From: Oceanospirillaceae bacterium
Lineage (GTDB): Bacteria; Pseudomonadota; Gammaproteobacteria; Pseudomonadales; Balneatricaceae
Direction: 5' to 3'
Assembly: GCA_003521845.1 (NCBI GenBank)
Contig: DPHB01000027.1
Coordinates: forward strand, 13,735-77,734
DNA: 64,000 nucleotides
A model generated the notes under the pieces. It saw nothing but the letters and a program-made list of their open reading frames with translations. It was not told the DNA's origin and ran no database searches. Made by a program: the position numbers and the translations under genes. Positions 29,762-37,521 of this stretch are shown piece after piece (position 1 is the stretch's first letter; each line of letters opens with the position of its first letter).

Positions 29762-29974
29762 GTTGAATTCCGTTACAGCTGAGAGGCAAGAAGATACTAT
29801 TACAGCAGATCTTATCGACCTAGTTAAGCAGAATTTTAGCAACAACATCAGCATCTGCCGCTAATTAGGTGCAGGCTATTAAAAAACTGATGGCCCGAAT
29901 AGTTGTTTTGATTGCTTTGCATTAGGCGTTGCTACTTGTAGTATAAAGCCCTAATTTCATGAGGACATAATACC

Positions 29975-30952
29975 ATGGCGATAGATAAGAAGAAGTCTGC
30001 TTGGGCCTACACACCTGAGTTGCCTATACAAAGCTCGCCCATGTTCGATTGGCCGCAACCTATTGCCACGCTATTAAAATATTTCTTTGGTACGGGGTTT
30101 TTATTTTCCCAACGTAGTTTGTATGCCCTAGCGGCTGTGTTTGCCTACTTGTATGCCATGCCTGAAATACCTATGGCTCAAACCTGGGGCTGGGCTTGGA
30201 TGCTACAGGTACTGCTAGTTATATTTTCTCTGAATTTACTATTCGGCTGGGGTTACCATTGGCTGTTTTATACGTCGGGTTTGAATGCCAAACAGTGTAA
30301 ATTTGATAAACGCCCTTTGGCTACTAATAGCCGCCGTTTTTGGTTTGGTGACCAGCTTTGGGATAACGTGTTTTTTAGTCTTACTAGCGGTGTGCTTGTG
30401 GCCACCTTGTATATGGTCTTCTATATGTGGGGCTATGCCAACAGTGAGATTGTTTTACATACTTGGCAGCACGGCTGGATTTGGTATTTGCTGGTATTTC
30501 CCATAACTGTCTGGTGGACCTCATTACATTTTTACCTAGTCCACCGCATGATGCATGAGTGGCAGTGGCTGTATGATAAGGTGCACTCGCTGCATCACAA
30601 AAATATCAATATAGGCCCTTGGTCGGGTATGGCGATGCACCCTGTTGAGCATGTTATCTATTTGAGCTCAGTGCTTGTGCATCTCGTATTACCTAGTGAC
30701 CCCATACATGTGCTGTTTCATCTAATCTATTTATTTGCGGGTGCTTATCTTGGTCACATTGGCCATGATGGTTTCTATATTGGCAAACGTAAGGTGTTTG
30801 CAGGTGGTAATTTTTATCACCAGCTGCACCATCGCTATTTTGATTGCAATTACGGTACTAACGAGGTGCCGTGGGACAAGTGGTTTGGCTCTTTTCACTC
30901 AGGTACAGAAGAAGATACTGTGCGGGTGCGTGCCGTTAAATCCTCTCGTTAG
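29975..30952 (+). CDS. Fatty acid hydroxylase/sterol desaturase family membrane protein
   Basis: A 325-residue integral membrane di-iron enzyme. Several helices surround the histidine clusters typical of the family: HRMMHEW, HSLHHKN, HIGHDGF and the late HQLHHRYFDCNYG. These His residues bind two irons for O2-dependent hydroxylation or desaturation of a lipid chain or sterol-like substrate. The substrate is not evident. It stands alone, with catgagga upstream of the ATG as a ribosome site, and is followed by a copy of the intergenic repeat. Confidence 0.87.
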   Translation: MAIDKKKSAWAYTPELPIQSSPMFDWPQPIATLLKYFFGTGFLFSQRSLYALAAVFAYLYAMPEIPMAQTWGWAWMLQVLLVIFSLNLLFGWGYHWLFYTSGLNAKQCKFDKRPLATNSRRFWFGDQLWDNVFFSLTSGVLVATLYMVFYMWGYANSEIVLHTWQHGWIWYLLVFPITVWWTSLHFYLVHRMMHEWQWLYDKVHSLHHKNINIGPWSGMAMHPVEHVIYLSSVLVHLVLPSDPIHVLFHLIYLFAGAYLGHIGHDGFYIGKRKVFAGGNFYHQLHHRYFDCNYGTNEVPWDKWFGSFHSGTEEDTVRVRAVKSSR

Positions 30953-30968
30953 AAAGGTCTGGTTAAAT

Positions 30969-31020
30969 CGTCATTACGAGCGTAGCGAAGTAATCTTTTT
31001 CAGCAATGCACGCAATGACG
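30969..31020. repeat. REP-like intergenic repeat, copy 1
   Basis: The segment opens cgtcattacgagcgtagcg and ends gcaatgacg, an inverted pair of ends around a short core. The same unit, with small changes, occurs at 49389-49600 and 60793-60914. It lies between two convergent genes. Confidence 0.75.
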
Positions 31021-31028
31021 GGGGTGTA

Positions 31029-31943
31029 TTAGGAAGACTTGGCAGGCATGAAATTACTGATAAATGGCAGTTTCTTGGCAATAACTAGAAGGTTGCCAAA
31101 CAGCACTAGGGCGACACCAATTAAGGCTGTGCTGCTCCATTGATAGCCTTCGAAAACGGTGGAAATACTGAGGGCAACGATAGGGAAAAGTATCATGGCG
31201 TAAGCGGCTTTTTCGGAACCGATTTTGCCCAGCAAGGTAAGAAAAGCGCCAAACGCCAAAATAGAGCCAAATACGGCAAGATAAACCAATGATGTCCAAT
31301 AGGCGGCATCAGCCGGCAAGGCAAAGCTCTCGCCCTGCCAGAGCGCATAGGCAGCAAGTAATAACGCGCCATAGGTCATGCCCCAAGCGTTGGTTTGCAT
31401 AACGGGTAATTGCGAACGCTGGTTGTGGGCAGACAAAGCATTACCAAAGGACGCAACAACCATACCGGCTACAGCAAAACCAAGAGCTGTTAGGGTTGCT
31501 TTACCCGTTTGCAAATTTGCCAATTCTGGCCAGAATACCAAGCCAATACCAACAAGGCCAAACACCGCACCAAGCAAGACTTTAGCATCGGGTTTTTGGC
31601 CGAAGAACAGTCGATTGTTAAGGATGTTCATAAACACAATCATGGAAAATACCACGGCCACTAGGCCCGTAGTTAGATTGTGAGTGCCCAGATAAACCAG
31701 TAGGTAGTTGATACCAAACAAGGTGGTGCCTTGAGCGGCTATAAATAGGTGCTGTTGCGGGCTAAAACGTAAGTTGAGTCCCTTGTACCAACACCATGCA
31801 AATAATAGGGCCGCCGCCATGGCAAAGCGATAAGCCACTGATACACCTTCGTCCACACTACCTAGTTGGAATTTAATGGCAAAAAATGTCGATCCCCAAA
31901 TTAGGACCGTGGCAATGTATAGCTGAGTATTGCTTAGTTGCAT
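31029..31943 (-). CDS. DMT superfamily (EamA) transporter
   Basis: A 304-residue membrane protein with about ten helices arranged as two EamA repeats (first around TVLIWGSTFFAIKF, second around GMVVASFGNALSAHNQR). Members of this family export or import metabolites such as amino acids; the substrate is unknown. The gene diverges from a LysR regulator across about 90 bases, an arrangement that often means the regulator controls the transporter. Confidence 0.85.
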   Translation of the reverse strand: MQLSNTQLYIATVLIWGSTFFAIKFQLGSVDEGVSVAYRFAMAAALLFAWCWYKGLNLRFSPQQHLFIAAQGTTLFGINYLLVYLGTHNLTTGLVAVVFSMIVFMNILNNRLFFGQKPDAKVLLGAVFGLVGIGLVFWPELANLQTGKATLTALGFAVAGMVVASFGNALSAHNQRSQLPVMQTNAWGMTYGALLLAAYALWQGESFALPADAAYWTSLVYLAVFGSILAFGAFLTLLGKIGSEKAAYAMILFPIVALSISTVFEGYQWSSTALIGVALVLFGNLLVIAKKLPFISNFMPAKSS

Positions 31944-32036
31944 GGTTACACCTTCGTTTTGATTCTATCATTTTAGGGTTTAATTCATTATTATGAAAAT
32001 CAATTATGGTTATGCTTTGCATTAGAGGTGCTAATA

Positions 32037-32891
32037 GTGAGGGATCTGGATATTGGTTTATTAAGGGCTTTTTTAGCGGTTGTTGAAAGCGGCTCCATGA
32101 CTCTGGCGGCGCCTATACTGAATTTAACTCAGGGTGCTGTGAGTCAACAAATTAAACGCTTGGAAGGTTTGCTAGGCAGCGACCTCTTTAATCGTCATAA
32201 CAAGCAGTTGTTATTAACCCCAACAGGTGAACGCTTGGTAGTGAGAGCTCAGCGCTTAGTAAGCCTTAATGATGAAACTTGGCAACTACTATCAGCTCCA
32301 GCTTATGCAGGGGAAGTGAAGTTAGGCGTACCTCCAGATATCATGCGCCCTTATTTACCTGCTATATTGCGTCGTTTTAACCGCGAATACCCACAAATTC
32401 AGGTGACCTTGGTGAGTGATGCGACGCCTGATTTGATCAATGGGATTCAAAATCGGCAGCTGGATATAGCCTTAACCACAGATGATGCTATCTACTCTCA
32501 AGACACGGTCTTATTACAAGATAAGTTGGTTTGGGTGGGTGCGGAAAATGGCCAAGCATTCAATCAGCGCCCGTTACCAGTCTCGCTGGGTTCGACAGAC
32601 TGTGCCTTCAGGTCATCGACCTTTGGTGCGCTTAATCAAGCGAGTTTAGATTGGCTGACGATTTGTCAGGTAGGCGGCCTAGAGGCGATTCGTGCCACAG
32701 TGGAGGCCGATATGGCGGTGGCCACCTTTATGTCGCGCTCGGTACCAGAACAATTGGTGATTATTGAAGATCAAGCTGGGCTGCCACAACTACCCGACTA
32801 TTTTATCAATTTGCGTTATGCGCAAAGCAACCCAGATGCCCCCGTAGTGCGTCTGGGGGAATCTATACAAAAGGGCTTTATGGGTTTGTAA
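32037..32891 (+). CDS. LysR family transcriptional regulator
   Basis: A 284-residue LysR regulator. The N-terminal winged helix-turn-helix covers about residues 5-65 (LLRAFLAVVESGSMTLAA, LTQGAVSQQIKRLEGLLG), followed by the periplasmic-binding-protein-like effector domain starting near VKLGVPPDIM. I favour the GTG at 32037 because agagg lies 8 bases upstream; an in-frame GTG at 32028 is the alternative. Its likely target is the divergent DMT transporter. The effector is unknown. Confidence 0.87.
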   Translation: MRDLDIGLLRAFLAVVESGSMTLAAPILNLTQGAVSQQIKRLEGLLGSDLFNRHNKQLLLTPTGERLVVRAQRLVSLNDETWQLLSAPAYAGEVKLGVPPDIMRPYLPAILRRFNREYPQIQVTLVSDATPDLINGIQNRQLDIALTTDDAIYSQDTVLLQDKLVWVGAENGQAFNQRPLPVSLGSTDCAFRSSTFGALNQASLDWLTICQVGGLEAIRATVEADMAVATFMSRSVPEQLVIIEDQAGLPQLPDYFINLRYAQSNPDAPVVRLGESIQKGFMGL

Positions 32892-32900
32892 GCGCCAACT

Positions 32901-33419
32901 TCATCTCCTGTTGTTTAGGCGCTTTTGAATTTCCCTGCGTTCCCATTCAGGGCCAAATAGTTTAACAATATTGAATACTCCTATGGCATGAGAGGCAAGG
33001 CCAATACCCCAGCCTAAGGTTGGCCATATGGCCCACCAGTATTCGGATGAGCTATACCAGTTGATAAGCCATAACATGGGAATCACAAAGGCATAGGATA
33101 GTGCGTGTTGATAAAATTCTTTTAGCTTGTCGACTTCACGCATGGCCATTTCTTCCTCCATGCTTAATTTAAGATTGGTCACAGCTGTGTCCTCCTTGCT
33201 GCCTTGATCTTGATCGTTCAAGGTTGGGTGGTTGGTAGCGTAGAAGTCCAAAATATCTTGGGCTTCTACCTGAAACACCGCGGCAAAGCATTTGGCTGAT
33301 TCTTCACTTGGAGCCTGACCTTTTTCAATGCGCTGTACAGTGCGGATACTTAGGCCGCTGTGCTCAGCCAATTGTTGCTGGGTCCAGCCTTGTTCCAATC
33401 TAAGTTTGCGAATGATCAT
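32901..33419 (-). CDS. XRE family regulator with C-terminal 2TM domain
   Basis: A 172-residue protein with an N-terminal Cro/C1-type helix-turn-helix (LRLEQGWTQQQLAEHSGLS, RTVQRIEKG; about residues 5-60), an acidic linker, and a C-terminal pair of hydrophobic helices (YAFVIPMLWLINWY, WAIWPTLGWGIGLASHAIGV). This is the HTH plus 2TM layout of membrane-tethered regulators. A 20-base palindrome sits at its own promoter, so it probably represses itself. The signal and other targets are unknown. Confidence 0.87.
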   Translation of the reverse strand: MIIRKLRLEQGWTQQQLAEHSGLSIRTVQRIEKGQAPSEESAKCFAAVFQVEAQDILDFYATNHPTLNDQDQGSKEDTAVTNLKLSMEEEMAMREVDKLKEFYQHALSYAFVIPMLWLINWYSSSEYWWAIWPTLGWGIGLASHAIGVFNIVKLFGPEWERREIQKRLNNRR

Positions 33420-33472
33420 GATAAGCCTTTTCTTCGTTGCGGTAGCTGCAAGGTACGACGGTTACAGGCTTT

Positions 33473-33498
33473 AGTATACGCCATGACGTGTCATGGCG
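33473..33498 (-). promoter_or_regulatory. Operator palindrome and -10 element of the XRE/2TM regulator gene
   Basis: A 20-base inverted repeat (33479-33498; arms cgccatgac and gtcatggcg around gt) lies directly upstream, on the minus strand, of TATACT (33478-33473), about 55 bases before the start codon. The palindrome would fill the space between -10 and -35, a typical place for a repressor. Confidence 0.65.
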
Positions 33499-33527
33499 CG
33501 CAGTCATAGGTGGTAAGTTGATGGGCA

Positions 33528-34322
33528 CTAATCGCTGTGTTTGCTTTTATAGGCTTGCATCATCACGGCTTCGTATTCCTTGTGACGCGCCATAGATGCC
33601 GGGTCGGCTTCACCTGTGGCTGGTACTTCATCGATGTAATGTCCATAGTTATCGACCCCACGTACCAAAGAAGTAGGCAGTTTAGAGCCGTTGGTGGGTT
33701 TCACTGACGGCGCTAGGAACTGCAGGTTAAGGCCAATGCGGCGGTCTTTACTGCGATTGGGCATGGATTGATGCAAGGTCCAGCCATGATGTAAGGACAT
33801 CTGTCCTGGTTGTAATGGGCAGAGTACGCCATCATCAGTACCTAAGTCACTCACCGTTTGTCCCTGTAACAACACATTGTTGCTGGCAGCGGTGGGTGAA
33901 TGAGCAAGTTGTCCACGTTTATGGCTACCGGGAATCATTTTCATGCAGCCGCTTTCTTTGGTTGCAGGCGATAAGGCTAGCCACCCCGACACTACCTTTT
34001 CACTGTCGTCCAAGCCCCAGTAGGTAAGGTCTTGATGCCAAGAAACAAAGGACTCGGATTGCGCTTCTTTAATCACAAAGGTGGCGCAGTAAAGACGAAT
34101 ATTTGGGCCAATTATCTGTTCCACAGCATCGAGAATACGGCTATTAGTTGCCATTTCGTAAACAGACTTTAATAGTGTTTGTACATCATGTTTGTAATGC
34201 AGAGAACCTAGGCGTGCTTCAGCTGTTTCTAGTGCTGTGCGATAGTAGGCAACTTGATCTTGATTAAGAATATCAATGGCTGTGGCGTAACCGCGTTCCG
34301 CGTATTCTTGCTGTATGGACAT
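33528..34322 (-). CDS. Phytanoyl-CoA dioxygenase (PhyH) family protein, copy 1
   Basis: A 264-residue Fe(II)/2-oxoglutarate dioxygenase of the PhyH family. The iron ligands are His and Asp of SWHQD and the distal His of the SLHHGWTLHQS block, with the 2-oxoglutarate Arg in RRIGLNLQ. It resembles the second PhyH protein at 39970-40797 across SWHQDxTY, ESGCMxMIPGSH and PGQMSLHH. I chose the ATG at 34322 over one 42 bases upstream because the added residues lack a ribosome site. The substrate is unknown. It diverges from the AraC/GyrI regulator. Confidence 0.85.
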   Translation of the reverse strand: MSIQQEYAERGYATAIDILNQDQVAYYRTALETAEARLGSLHYKHDVQTLLKSVYEMATNSRILDAVEQIIGPNIRLYCATFVIKEAQSESFVSWHQDLTYWGLDDSEKVVSGWLALSPATKESGCMKMIPGSHKRGQLAHSPTAASNNVLLQGQTVSDLGTDDGVLCPLQPGQMSLHHGWTLHQSMPNRSKDRRIGLNLQFLAPSVKPTNGSKLPTSLVRGVDNYGHYIDEVPATGEADPASMARHKEYEAVMMQAYKSKHSD

Positions 34323-34461
34323 GGTGCTATTCCGAGGCTGAGAAGGAAGGTGCCATGTTGGCATGTAAAAAATAGATGTACCAATAATACAATTTGGCCC
34401 AAAGACCCAAGAAATATTAAACCAGTAAGTTAATGGCTACCCTGCGGGCATATGCGCAATA

Positions 34462-35385
34462 ATGGAAAAGTCATTTTCTGCGCAATCAAACATACTAACG
34501 GCGTCAATTGCAGACATGAGATATACCACAATGAAACTACATAATGCGCGACTAGCTCGTGTCGTTGAACACCTAGAAAGCCATTTGTATGAAGACCTGG
34601 ATATCGAGAAATTACTGGCCCTGTGCCACTATTCTCGCTACCACTTTCATCATTTGTTTCGTGCTTATTATGGTGAAGGCGTGTATGCCATGCGTAAGCG
34701 CTTGCTATTGGAAAAATCTGTGCGCCAACTGGCCTATGCCAAGTCTAGTGTCACAGACATAGCTTTTGCTTGTGGTTACGAAAATCAGGCGTCATTTAAT
34801 AAGGCTTTTAAAAAGCAGTTTCTTTGTACGCCAAGTCATGTTCGTCAACAATTGACAGTGCCAATTGTGCCTGCGTTAAGCAGTGCTAAGTTTACCTGTT
34901 TTAGGGATATGAATATGCAAGTTACAGTAATTCAACGCCAAGCAACCAATGTTGTTTATGCCCGTGGTGAGGGTGATTATGCTAGTGCAGCTGGTCAGGC
35001 TTGGGGGCAACTTATGCCGTTTTTATATGGCAACCGACTGATGCAGGCAGAAGTGAAAACCATGGGTATTAGTCATGATGATCCTAATGTCACGCAACCA
35101 GAAAACATTCGCTATGATGCCTGTGCTGCATTAGAAACGCAGCTGCCATTGCCAGACGGTCTTGGTAAAAAGCAAATTGCTGGTGGCAGCTACGCCATGT
35201 TATTGCATGTCGGTGCCTATGAAGGCCTGTCTGAAACCTATGGCTATGCCCTGACCGAATGGTTGCCTAGTAGTGGCTATGAATTGCGTGATGCACCTTA
35301 TTTTGAAGTGTACCGCAACCGCGATCCACGGCGTACCAAACCAGAAAATCTACGTACTGAAGTTTATATACCTGTACAAAAGTAG
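34462..35385 (+). CDS. AraC family regulator with GyrI-like effector-binding domain
   Basis: A 307-residue regulator. The two AraC helix-turn-helix motifs lie at about residues 35-125 (LEKLLALCHYSRYHFHHLFRAYYG; VTDIAFACGYENQASFNKAFKKQF). A GyrI-like ligand-binding domain follows (QVTVIQRQATNVVYARGEGDY to the C-terminus). This Rob/SoxS-related layout binds small hydrophobic compounds. In-frame starts at 34462, 34516 and 34531 are possible, because the first residues match nothing. The divergent PhyH gene is a possible target. Confidence 0.88.
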   Translation: MEKSFSAQSNILTASIADMRYTTMKLHNARLARVVEHLESHLYEDLDIEKLLALCHYSRYHFHHLFRAYYGEGVYAMRKRLLLEKSVRQLAYAKSSVTDIAFACGYENQASFNKAFKKQFLCTPSHVRQQLTVPIVPALSSAKFTCFRDMNMQVTVIQRQATNVVYARGEGDYASAAGQAWGQLMPFLYGNRLMQAEVKTMGISHDDPNVTQPENIRYDACAALETQLPLPDGLGKKQIAGGSYAMLLHVGAYEGLSETYGYALTEWLPSSGYELRDAPYFEVYRNRDPRRTKPENLRTEVYIPVQK

Positions 35386-35397
35386 CAGGTTTTTCAG

Positions 35398-36012
35398 CTA
35401 TTTAGCGGCCCTGGCTCTATGCCAGCCGGGGCGCCCTTGCAAACGTGCCAAATAATTCGCAACCTGTGGCGTGTAATGTTCCGCCAAACCTGTACGCTCA
35501 CCTAAGAATAAGGCATAGCCGACGGCAATATCGGCAATGGTGAAGCGCTCATCACACAAGTACTCTCGCCCAGCTATGTGGGCATCGAGCTTACGTAGCC
35601 TAGCCAAATACCATTGACGATAGTCAGCCTCTACTTGCGGTTGCTTACGCTCATCGGGTTCAAAGTAGCCATAACGCAAAACCATAGTTTGGGGGAAAGT
35701 AAGAGTGGCATCGCTATGGTATAGCCAATTTAGGTAATCACCATAGTCAGGATGGTCAACGGCAATGCCAAAATCATGTTGCTGATACTTTTCTACGAGA
35801 TAATGACAGATGCCCGTGGACTCGGTCATCTCGGTGTCTCCATCACGCATGAAGGGCACGGTGCCCATGACATTAACGTCGAAATAGTCCTTGTGAAACG
35901 CCCTTGGTGGAAACTGCATGCTATGGAGCTGGTAAGCAAGGCCCATTTCTTCAAGGGCCCAAAGGGGCCGTAAGGAACGGGTGTCATGGCAATGCCAAAG
36001 TTGGATGGTCAT
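35398..36012 (-). CDS. Glutathione S-transferase family protein
   Basis: A 204-residue protein with the GST layout: thioredoxin-like N-terminal domain (LWHCHDTRSLRPLWALEEMGLAY; GTVPFMRDGD with the cis-Pro; the glutathione-binding TESTGICHYL) and an all-helical C-terminal domain. The likely catalytic residue is the Ser of RSLR. GSTs of this type conjugate or isomerise electrophiles; the substrate is unknown. It lies 7 bases downstream of the DUF962 gene, so the two are probably co-transcribed. Confidence 0.87.
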   Translation of the reverse strand: MTIQLWHCHDTRSLRPLWALEEMGLAYQLHSMQFPPRAFHKDYFDVNVMGTVPFMRDGDTEMTESTGICHYLVEKYQQHDFGIAVDHPDYGDYLNWLYHSDATLTFPQTMVLRYGYFEPDERKQPQVEADYRQWYLARLRKLDAHIAGREYLCDERFTIADIAVGYALFLGERTGLAEHYTPQVANYLARLQGRPGWHRARAAK

Positions 36013-36019
36013 AAAATTT

Positions 36020-36433
36020 TTAACGATCTTTTAGTAGCGAGGAAAACACCCAAAGCGGGCCGATTAATAAGAACTGCAGATCCTCAAAGAAGCTGGGTTT
36101 AGCGCCTTCTATTTTATGGCCAATAAACTGGCCTACCCAGGCCAAGATGAATACCAGCAATAAAATGGGATTGCTGAGGGATAAAAAACGCGTGATAAAT
36201 ACGCTAACACCTAACATAAGACAAAATAGCAGCAACGGTTTTAAGCCTAGGCGAAAGTAAAACACGGCGACAAGTGCGCTGATGCCAAGGGTGACGGTGG
36301 GACTTAGGTTATAGAGAAAACCGACAATCGTCATAAAAATAAGGGGCACACATATGTGATGAATGCGTTTGTTGGTTGGGTTTTGATGGGATTCGCCGTA
36401 GCGATCCAGCCATTCTTGTAAGTTATAATTCAT
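36020..36433 (-). CDS. Mpo1/DUF962 family membrane protein
   Basis: A 137-residue membrane protein of the DUF962 family. The yeast member Mpo1 is an iron-dependent dioxygenase that alpha-oxidises 2-hydroxy fatty acids. Family marks are HQNPTNKRIHHICVPLIF at the N-terminus and FIGHKIEGAKPSFF, carrying the conserved His residues. Three to four helices lie between. Activity of the bacterial protein is inferred from the family only. The downstream GST gene is 7 bases away. Confidence 0.82.
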   Translation of the reverse strand: MNYNLQEWLDRYGESHQNPTNKRIHHICVPLIFMTIVGFLYNLSPTVTLGISALVAVFYFRLGLKPLLLFCLMLGVSVFITRFLSLSNPILLLVFILAWVGQFIGHKIEGAKPSFFEDLQFLLIGPLWVFSSLLKDR

Positions 36434-36561
36434 GGCGAAGTACCTTTTTTATTTGATTTATAGCATAGGTAGGCGCTTGAGGGTAGTTTGAAACTAACAG
36501 GTCTTTCTCAACAGCAGCTTAGCCGTTGAACCAAAGTAGGCTTTGCGATGCGCTGAGAACC

Positions 36562-36648
36562 TTAAGCGATCAGGACAAGCTTGCCCACATGCTACTTTTC
36601 TGCAAAGGCTTGTTGTGCCTGCAATAAAGTGTTGGTCAAGGTGGTTTT
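36562..36648 (-). pseudogene. C-terminal remnant of a medium-chain (zinc-type) dehydrogenase/quinone reductase
   Basis: On the minus strand the frame reads KTTLTNTLLQAQQAFAEK, then a TAG, then HVGKLVLIA and TAA. This is the usual ending of MDR-family oxidoreductases (helix QAQQAF, then the KHVGKLVL strand) with one in-frame stop where a Lys is expected, and no upstream coding sequence. The TAG could come from a single base change in an AAG codon. I infer the last scrap of a deleted gene in the 292-base gap before the racemase gene. Confidence 0.6.
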
Positions 36649-36725
36649 TTATTACCCCATTTTTATTGTAATTGTTATTTTTTTCTCGTAGCCTGCGGGC
36701 CTAGATAAATAATAATAATAGCCTT

Positions 36726-37505
36726 ATGCAAACACCTTCTAAGATGGTTTCACTGGACTGCAAAACTGATGTGGGCTTGGGCGATCGTGCCCGGCTTGGG
36801 CTGATCGTTTTACAAACGGATCAAACCCTAGAACATGAGTTTAGGCAGTTGTTAGCCGTGCCGGGTGTGGCCTGGTATCACTCTCGTATAGCCAATGCCA
36901 TGGAAGTTACACCACAAACGCTGCAACAGATGGCTGCTGACTTGCCCGCTGCGGCGGCTATGCTGCCAACGGCCTTTGAGTTTGATGCCATTGCTTATGG
37001 CTGTACCTCGGGCGCTACGGTGATTGGCGAACAGGCCGTCGCCGAGGCTATACAAACACATCACCCTAAGGTGCCCGTCACCAATCCGCTCACTGCCTGT
37101 AAGGCGGCATTTAAGGCTATGGGTATGCAACGTATTGCCTTTTTGACGCCCTATAGCCCACAAGTTACGGGGCTAATGCGGGAGCAATTGCAGGCCAGTG
37201 GTTTTGACGTGGTTTGCACTGGCTCCTTTGAACAAACTGACGACTTCGTGGTAGGGCGGATTAGCTCCCAGAGTATACTGGAAGCAATGCAGCAGCTGGT
37301 TAGCCAAGTGGAGTGTGACGGTGTTTTTGTCTCTTGCACTAGCTTGCGGGTGGCAGAAATTCTACCTCAGGCTGAACAATTACTAGGCAAACCTGTGACA
37401 TCCAGTAACCATGCCATGGCCTGGCATTTGTTGCGCTTAGCTAAGGTACAAGAAACCTGGCCCGAACGCGGGCACCTGTTTACCCTGCCACTAACTGTTA
37501 TTTGA
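36726..37505 (+). CDS. Asp/Glu racemase superfamily protein, copy 1 (maleate isomerase/arylmalonate decarboxylase-like)
   Basis: A 259-residue protein with the two-cysteine plan of the Asp/Glu racemase superfamily: Cys in YGCTSG (about residue 97) and Cys in VSCTSLR near residue 203. It lies closest to the maleate isomerase, arylmalonate decarboxylase and ectoine-utilisation EutA branch, all cofactor-free proton-shuttling enzymes. It is the first gene of a tight run with the flavoprotein (16 bases) and PhyH dioxygenase (12 bases), so it should act on a substrate or product of that pathway. A second family member is at 47666. Reaction unknown. Confidence 0.8.
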   Translation: MQTPSKMVSLDCKTDVGLGDRARLGLIVLQTDQTLEHEFRQLLAVPGVAWYHSRIANAMEVTPQTLQQMAADLPAAAAMLPTAFEFDAIAYGCTSGATVIGEQAVAEAIQTHHPKVPVTNPLTACKAAFKAMGMQRIAFLTPYSPQVTGLMREQLQASGFDVVCTGSFEQTDDFVVGRISSQSILEAMQQLVSQVECDGVFVSCTSLRVAEILPQAEQLLGKPVTSSNHAMAWHLLRLAKVQETWPERGHLFTLPLTVI

Positions 37506-37521
37506 AACATAGGACATCAAC

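Noticed and set aside
28751..29854. A complete CBASS defence operon at the CD-NTase-like gene
   Set aside because: No effector, Cap2/Cap3 or HORMA/TRIP13 gene is adjacent. The neighbours are a PLP enzyme and a fatty acid hydroxylase on other strands, and the active-site residues are gone.
29760..29867. Plus-strand frame of 36 codons starting at the CATG shared with the CD-NTase-like start
   Set aside because: No ribosome site, no family match, and a length expected by chance in a gene-free gap.
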